Positions 31,383 to 34,133 of a DNA stretch of 34,133 nt are shown here, one piece after another. The notes beneath the pieces were generated by a model. That model made no database searches, was not told the DNA's origin, and saw only the letters and a list, made by a program, of their open reading frames with translations. The DNA is taken from the NCBI GenBank assembly GCA_028711675.1, contig JAQTRT010000004.1, positions 1 to 34,133 of the forward strand, given 5' to 3'. Origin of the DNA: a bacterium (GTDB lineage: Bacteria > Spirochaetota > JAHITG01). The stretch's first letter is position 1. The number at the start of each line of letters is the position of its first letter. Position numbers and translations under genes: made by a program.

Positions 31383-32263
31383 TTGAAGTGGCTGTCATCA
31401 TCGTGAATTACAGGAGCAGTCATCTGATCGCTCCTTTGATCCAAAGTATCAGGAAACATACCAGAGGTTCCCGGTATCAGATCATTGTGGTGGACAACAA
31501 TTCCCGGGATAAGGACCTTGTCTCTGTACTGGGCCGGAATGTCCGCCTGATCAAGCTGAAAGAAAACCGGGGATTTGCCGCTGGGAACAATGCCGGTATC
31601 AAGGCTGTTAAGGCCCGGTATTACTGTCTGATCAATCCGGATGTGGTTTTATTGAACGACGCCATCACAATCCTGAAAAATAACCTCAAAGGAGAATACG
31701 GTATCACCGGGCCTGCTATCTATACAGCGGAGAAAAGACAGGTCTATCCGTACTATCGTTTTGGCGATGCGCTTTACGAGATCAGCCGTCTTGCCCGGCT
31801 GGAGAGGCTTTATCAGTGGAATTATAAAAAGCATTATAGGTCAGACCGTTTCGAAGCTGACTGGGTGACCGGCGCGTTCTTTATGGTCAAACAAGATGTA
31901 ATCCAGGAGATCGGTCTTATGGACGAGGCTTATTTCCTGTATTCGGAGGAGACCGATTACTGCTGGCAGGCCCGTAAAAAAGGATGGAGGGTCCTTCTTA
32001 ACCAGGGAGCCAGGGTCATTCACCTGGAAGAAAGCTCGACAGCCAGGATCAGCGGATTCCGGCTTTATTATCAGTACAGGTCCAAACTGCGGTTCATCCG
32101 GCGGTATTACGGCTTGTTCCAGTACAGCCTCCTTAAATTATTTTATTCTTTGGATATCATTATAAAGATGCTGGTGCGCCTGGTCTTTCAGCCCGTGCAT
32201 AAGGAGAAGTTCATAAAATTTTATTTTTTGCTCCTGAAAGAGATGGTGAAGAATGAGATATGA
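31379..32263 (+). CDS. glycosyltransferase family 2, rhamnosyltransferase-like
   Basis: A 294-residue GT-A protein: VAVIIVNYRSSHLIAPLIQS, IIVVDNNSRDKD, LKENRGFAAGNNAGIK, CLINPDVVLLND (the N-P-D acidic triad region), ADWVTGAFFMVKQDV and LYSEETDYCWQARKKGWRV. This is the WbbL-type pattern common in rhamnosyltransferases, consistent with the rml genes in the locus, though the donor is not proven. A short amphipathic and basic C-terminal tail may touch the membrane. The start is a TTG at 31379 in a TTGA overlap with the upstream stop; there is no nearer ATG, and the conserved first strand begins four residues later. Confidence 0.87.
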   Translation: MIEVAVIIVNYRSSHLIAPLIQSIRKHTRGSRYQIIVVDNNSRDKDLVSVLGRNVRLIKLKENRGFAAGNNAGIKAVKARYYCLINPDVVLLNDAITILKNNLKGEYGITGPAIYTAEKRQVYPYYRFGDALYEISRLARLERLYQWNYKKHYRSDRFEADWVTGAFFMVKQDVIQEIGLMDEAYFLYSEETDYCWQARKKGWRVLLNQGARVIHLEESSTARISGFRLYYQYRSKLRFIRRYYGLFQYSLLKLFYSLDIIIKMLVRLVFQPVHKEKFIKFYFLLLKEMVKNEI

Positions 32264-33362
32264 CCTGAACGGCCGGAGGGTCCTGGTCCTGAAACTGCAG
32301 GGTCTGGGAGATACAGCGCTTCAGATCCCTTTCCTGACAGGTTTGATCCGGGAATATCCCCGGATAAAGCTGGATGTAGCTGTCAGCCGGAATGATTCGG
32401 ACATCCTGTTAAAACTTTATCCGTTCAAGAGCATCAGGACAGTCTTTGCGGTCTCTCCCGGGATCAAAGGTTATCTCGGGTTCGTTCTTAAGATGTTGTT
32501 AAGGCGTTATTATCTTATTATCCTTCCTTATAAGAGCGGTAAGAAAGAGAACCTTCTTTCTTTCCTTTCCTTCTGTCCCAGGCGTGCGGGCTTTGTGTAT
32601 TACCGGGTATGGAAGGAGTATTATCGCCCTTTGCTCGATTTTCTGGTCAACCGGCCTTTGGATCCTGATGTCCGGCGTCATTTGACGGAACTGAATACAG
32701 ACCTGCTTTCCTATTTGACCGGGAAAAAGATACAGGCAAGATTGGAAAAAAGGCCTTTGCGTCTTAATGCACGGGCCGTCGAGGCTTTTCTGCGGCAGCA
32801 GAGAATAAGGCCTTATATGGTCTTTCACCTGGGCGCGGGTGATGTGAATAAATTATGGCCCCTTGAATCGTATGTCAGGCTTCTGCGTCTGGTCCTGGAT
32901 AAGTACAGGAACGTGAAGATTGTTCTGGTGGGAAAAGGATATGATAAAGAGCTGAATCAGGCAGTCAAGGAAAAGATCGGGTCGGAGAGGATCATCAGAT
33001 ATGAACAGTATGATTTAAATGATCTGCTGGTGCTGTTGAGGAAAGCCTCTCTGGTCATGGGAAATGATTCGGGTGTCATGCACCTGGCTGCTCTGGTCCG
33101 CACGAAGGTCCTGTCCCTATGGGGTTATACGGATCCCGATCATATATCGCCTGCAGGGGAAGGGGTTTATATCATCAGGAAAAGGATCAGCTGCAGTCCT
33201 TGTTACAAGGTTACTTTTTCCGTCCCCTGCACCTATGAAAAGAAAAGGTGCCTGTATGGTATTTCTGTCGGGTCCGTGTGGCCGGTCCTGGTTAATGTGA
33301 TGGAAGGAAAGAAGGTCAAAGGTAAAAAATTGAACACGGGCGCCACAATCGTCACGGTATGA
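32253..33362 (+). CDS. glycosyltransferase family 9 (heptosyltransferase-like)
   Basis: A 369-residue GT-B protein related to LPS heptosyltransferases. It opens with VLVLKLQGLGDTALQIPFL, carries the donor-domain start FHLGAGDVNKLWPLESYVRL, LVGKGYDKEL, and MGNDSGVMHLAALVRTKVLS followed by LWGYTDPDHISPAG. The C-terminal CSPC...C...C pattern (CSPCYKVTF, PCTYEKKRCLYGIS) is frequent in GT9. It would transfer ADP-heptose or another sugar during LPS core or repeat-unit assembly and supports a diderm host. It overlaps the GT2 gene by 11 bases and the next gene by ATGA. The last ~20 residues (KGKKLNTGATIVTV) extend beyond the usual end. Confidence 0.87.
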   Translation: MRYDLNGRRVLVLKLQGLGDTALQIPFLTGLIREYPRIKLDVAVSRNDSDILLKLYPFKSIRTVFAVSPGIKGYLGFVLKMLLRRYYLIILPYKSGKKENLLSFLSFCPRRAGFVYYRVWKEYYRPLLDFLVNRPLDPDVRRHLTELNTDLLSYLTGKKIQARLEKRPLRLNARAVEAFLRQQRIRPYMVFHLGAGDVNKLWPLESYVRLLRLVLDKYRNVKIVLVGKGYDKELNQAVKEKIGSERIIRYEQYDLNDLLVLLRKASLVMGNDSGVMHLAALVRTKVLSLWGYTDPDHISPAGEGVYIIRKRISCSPCYKVTFSVPCTYEKKRCLYGISVGSVWPVLVNVMEGKKVKGKKLNTGATIVTV

Positions 33363-34133
33363 AGATTCTTTTTGTTTCACCGCTCAACAGAAGATATCAT
33401 CTGTATAATTACGCCGTCTATGACAGCTTGAAGAACGGCTTGAAGCACTCGGTTCCTGTTTTTAATTTCCGGATGAAGCTTATTCCCGACATAGACCGTT
33501 GTGTGTTCAGGCGTTTCTCGATATTAGGGTATCTGAACACGATACTGGTTTACTTTTTGTTCTTTCTTTATTCTCTTGTTCTCAGGCCTGAAATGATTTT
33601 TGTTATCAAGGGTGATCTTTTCCGTCCTTTCTGGCTCAGGTTCATCAGGCAATTCCTTCCGGCTGTTCGTTTTATTAACTGGTTCATGGATATGCCTCAT
33701 CTGAAATCCCTGGCGTTCCGTATCGGACCGGCTTATGACCTTTTTCTTGTGAATGATTCCTCGGGATTGGATGAATTGAGGCAGAAGGGGATCAGGGCTG
33801 AGTTCATTCCTTTCTGTTTTAGCTCTTTGTTTGGAGCCTCCGGGATAAAAAGGCCAAAGGATAAACGGGCCGGACAATCCGGATTGGTGTTTGTAGGTAC
33901 ATACAGCCCTTTGCGGGAGAAGGTCTTAAGCTGTTTGACCTCGTTCCCCCTTGAGATACACGGCCCGGGCTGGCTTGATTCAGGACTGCGGGCATGGGTC
34001 AGGAGTAACGGTGTTTACGGGGAAGAGATGTTCCGGCTTTTTCAACGCGCGAAGGTCGTTCTGAACATCAACCAGAACTTCCTTGTCCGGAGAAATCCTG
34101 CTTCGTGTATGAATATCCGGATCGTTGAAGTAC
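33359..34133 (+). CDS. CgeB-like glycosyltransferase, 3' end cut by the window
   Basis: The frame opens with ATG at 33359, overlapping the GT9 stop (ATGA), and stays open to the window end: 258 complete codons, no stop. The protein starts MKILFVSPLNRRYHLYNYAV, then IFVIKGDLFRPFWLRF, RFINWFMDMP, LFLVNDSSGLDELRQKGI, a second-domain start LVFVGTYSPLREKVLSCL, LEIHGPGW and YGEEMFRLFQRAKVVLNINQ, ending just at NIRIVEV. This order matches CgeB/Glyco_trans_1_2-type GT-B proteins, where the final N-x-R-x-F/V-E block holds the donor-binding glutamate. Roughly the last 60-100 residues should lie beyond the window. Confidence 0.8.
   Translation, partial: MKILFVSPLNRRYHLYNYAVYDSLKNGLKHSVPVFNFRMKLIPDIDRCVFRRFSILGYLNTILVYFLFFLYSLVLRPEMIFVIKGDLFRPFWLRFIRQFLPAVRFINWFMDMPHLKSLAFRIGPAYDLFLVNDSSGLDELRQKGIRAEFIPFCFSSLFGASGIKRPKDKRAGQSGLVFVGTYSPLREKVLSCLTSFPLEIHGPGWLDSGLRAWVRSNGVYGEEMFRLFQRAKVVLNINQNFLVRRNPASCMNIRIVEV

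Overview
The window is one continuous surface-polysaccharide (O-antigen or capsule type) biosynthesis locus. All 28 protein genes I can support lie on the + strand. They cover almost the whole 34 kb, and many overlap by a few bases. Wzx-type flippase, Wzy/WaaL-type polymerase/ligase, WecA-type initiating transferase and GT9 (heptosyltransferase-family) genes point to a diderm (Gram-negative-type) bacterium. Overall G+C looks close to 50 %. No rRNA, tRNA or housekeeping marker is present, so the phylum cannot be fixed. The protein style resembles uncultivated diderm lineages such as Omnitrophota, but that is only an impression. The first 15 bases are an Illumina adapter remnant, so position 1 is a raw contig end. 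The last gene runs off the other end.

Layout. 1-438: adapter, low-complexity bases and a damaged carbamoyltransferase fragment. 457-3699: a GT-C membrane glycosyltransferase and a GT4 glycosyltransferase. 3745-9386: a sugar-modification block with a thiamine-diphosphate E1 alpha/beta pair, a DegT-type PLP aminotransferase, a SAM methyltransferase and a B12-binding-type radical SAM enzyme. 9399-12153: a GT4 and a first Wzy/WaaL-type protein, in a stretch visibly richer in A+T. 12180-17438: a UDP-L-6-deoxy-HexNAc cassette (2-epimerase, inverting 4,6-dehydratase, RmlD-like reductase), a WbuB-type GT4 and a WecA-type initiating transferase. 17470-20545: rmlA, rmlD and rmlB without rmlC. 20586-22169: a fused Gfo/Idh/MocA dehydrogenase, hexapeptide acyltransferase and zinc ribbon. 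22166-25740: an anchored small protein, a second GT-C-like membrane protein, a DPM1-like GT2 and an SDR epimerase. 25809-28763: two more Wzy/WaaL-type proteins with a 131-residue membrane protein between them. 28753-34133: Wzx flippase, GT4, GT2, GT9 and a CgeB-like glycosyltransferase cut by the window end.

How it fits together (inference). The WecA-type enzyme would load a HexNAc-1-phosphate onto undecaprenyl phosphate. The GT4, GT2, GT9 and CgeB enzymes would extend the repeat unit using dTDP-6-deoxyhexoses, UDP-L-QuiNAc/L-FucNAc-type sugars and a 3-amino sugar. Wzx would flip the unit, and the three Wzy/WaaL-type proteins and two GT-C enzymes would polymerise, ligate or decorate it outside. 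The least ordinary parts are the orphan E1 pair beside an aminotransferase, the fused dehydrogenase/acyltransferase, the 2-gene GT-C arrangement, the tandem polymerase/ligase pair, and two intergenic stem-loop elements built of nonamer repeats (five units in each arm).

No gene-free stretch exceeds 300 bases; the longest is 196 bases (19279-19474).
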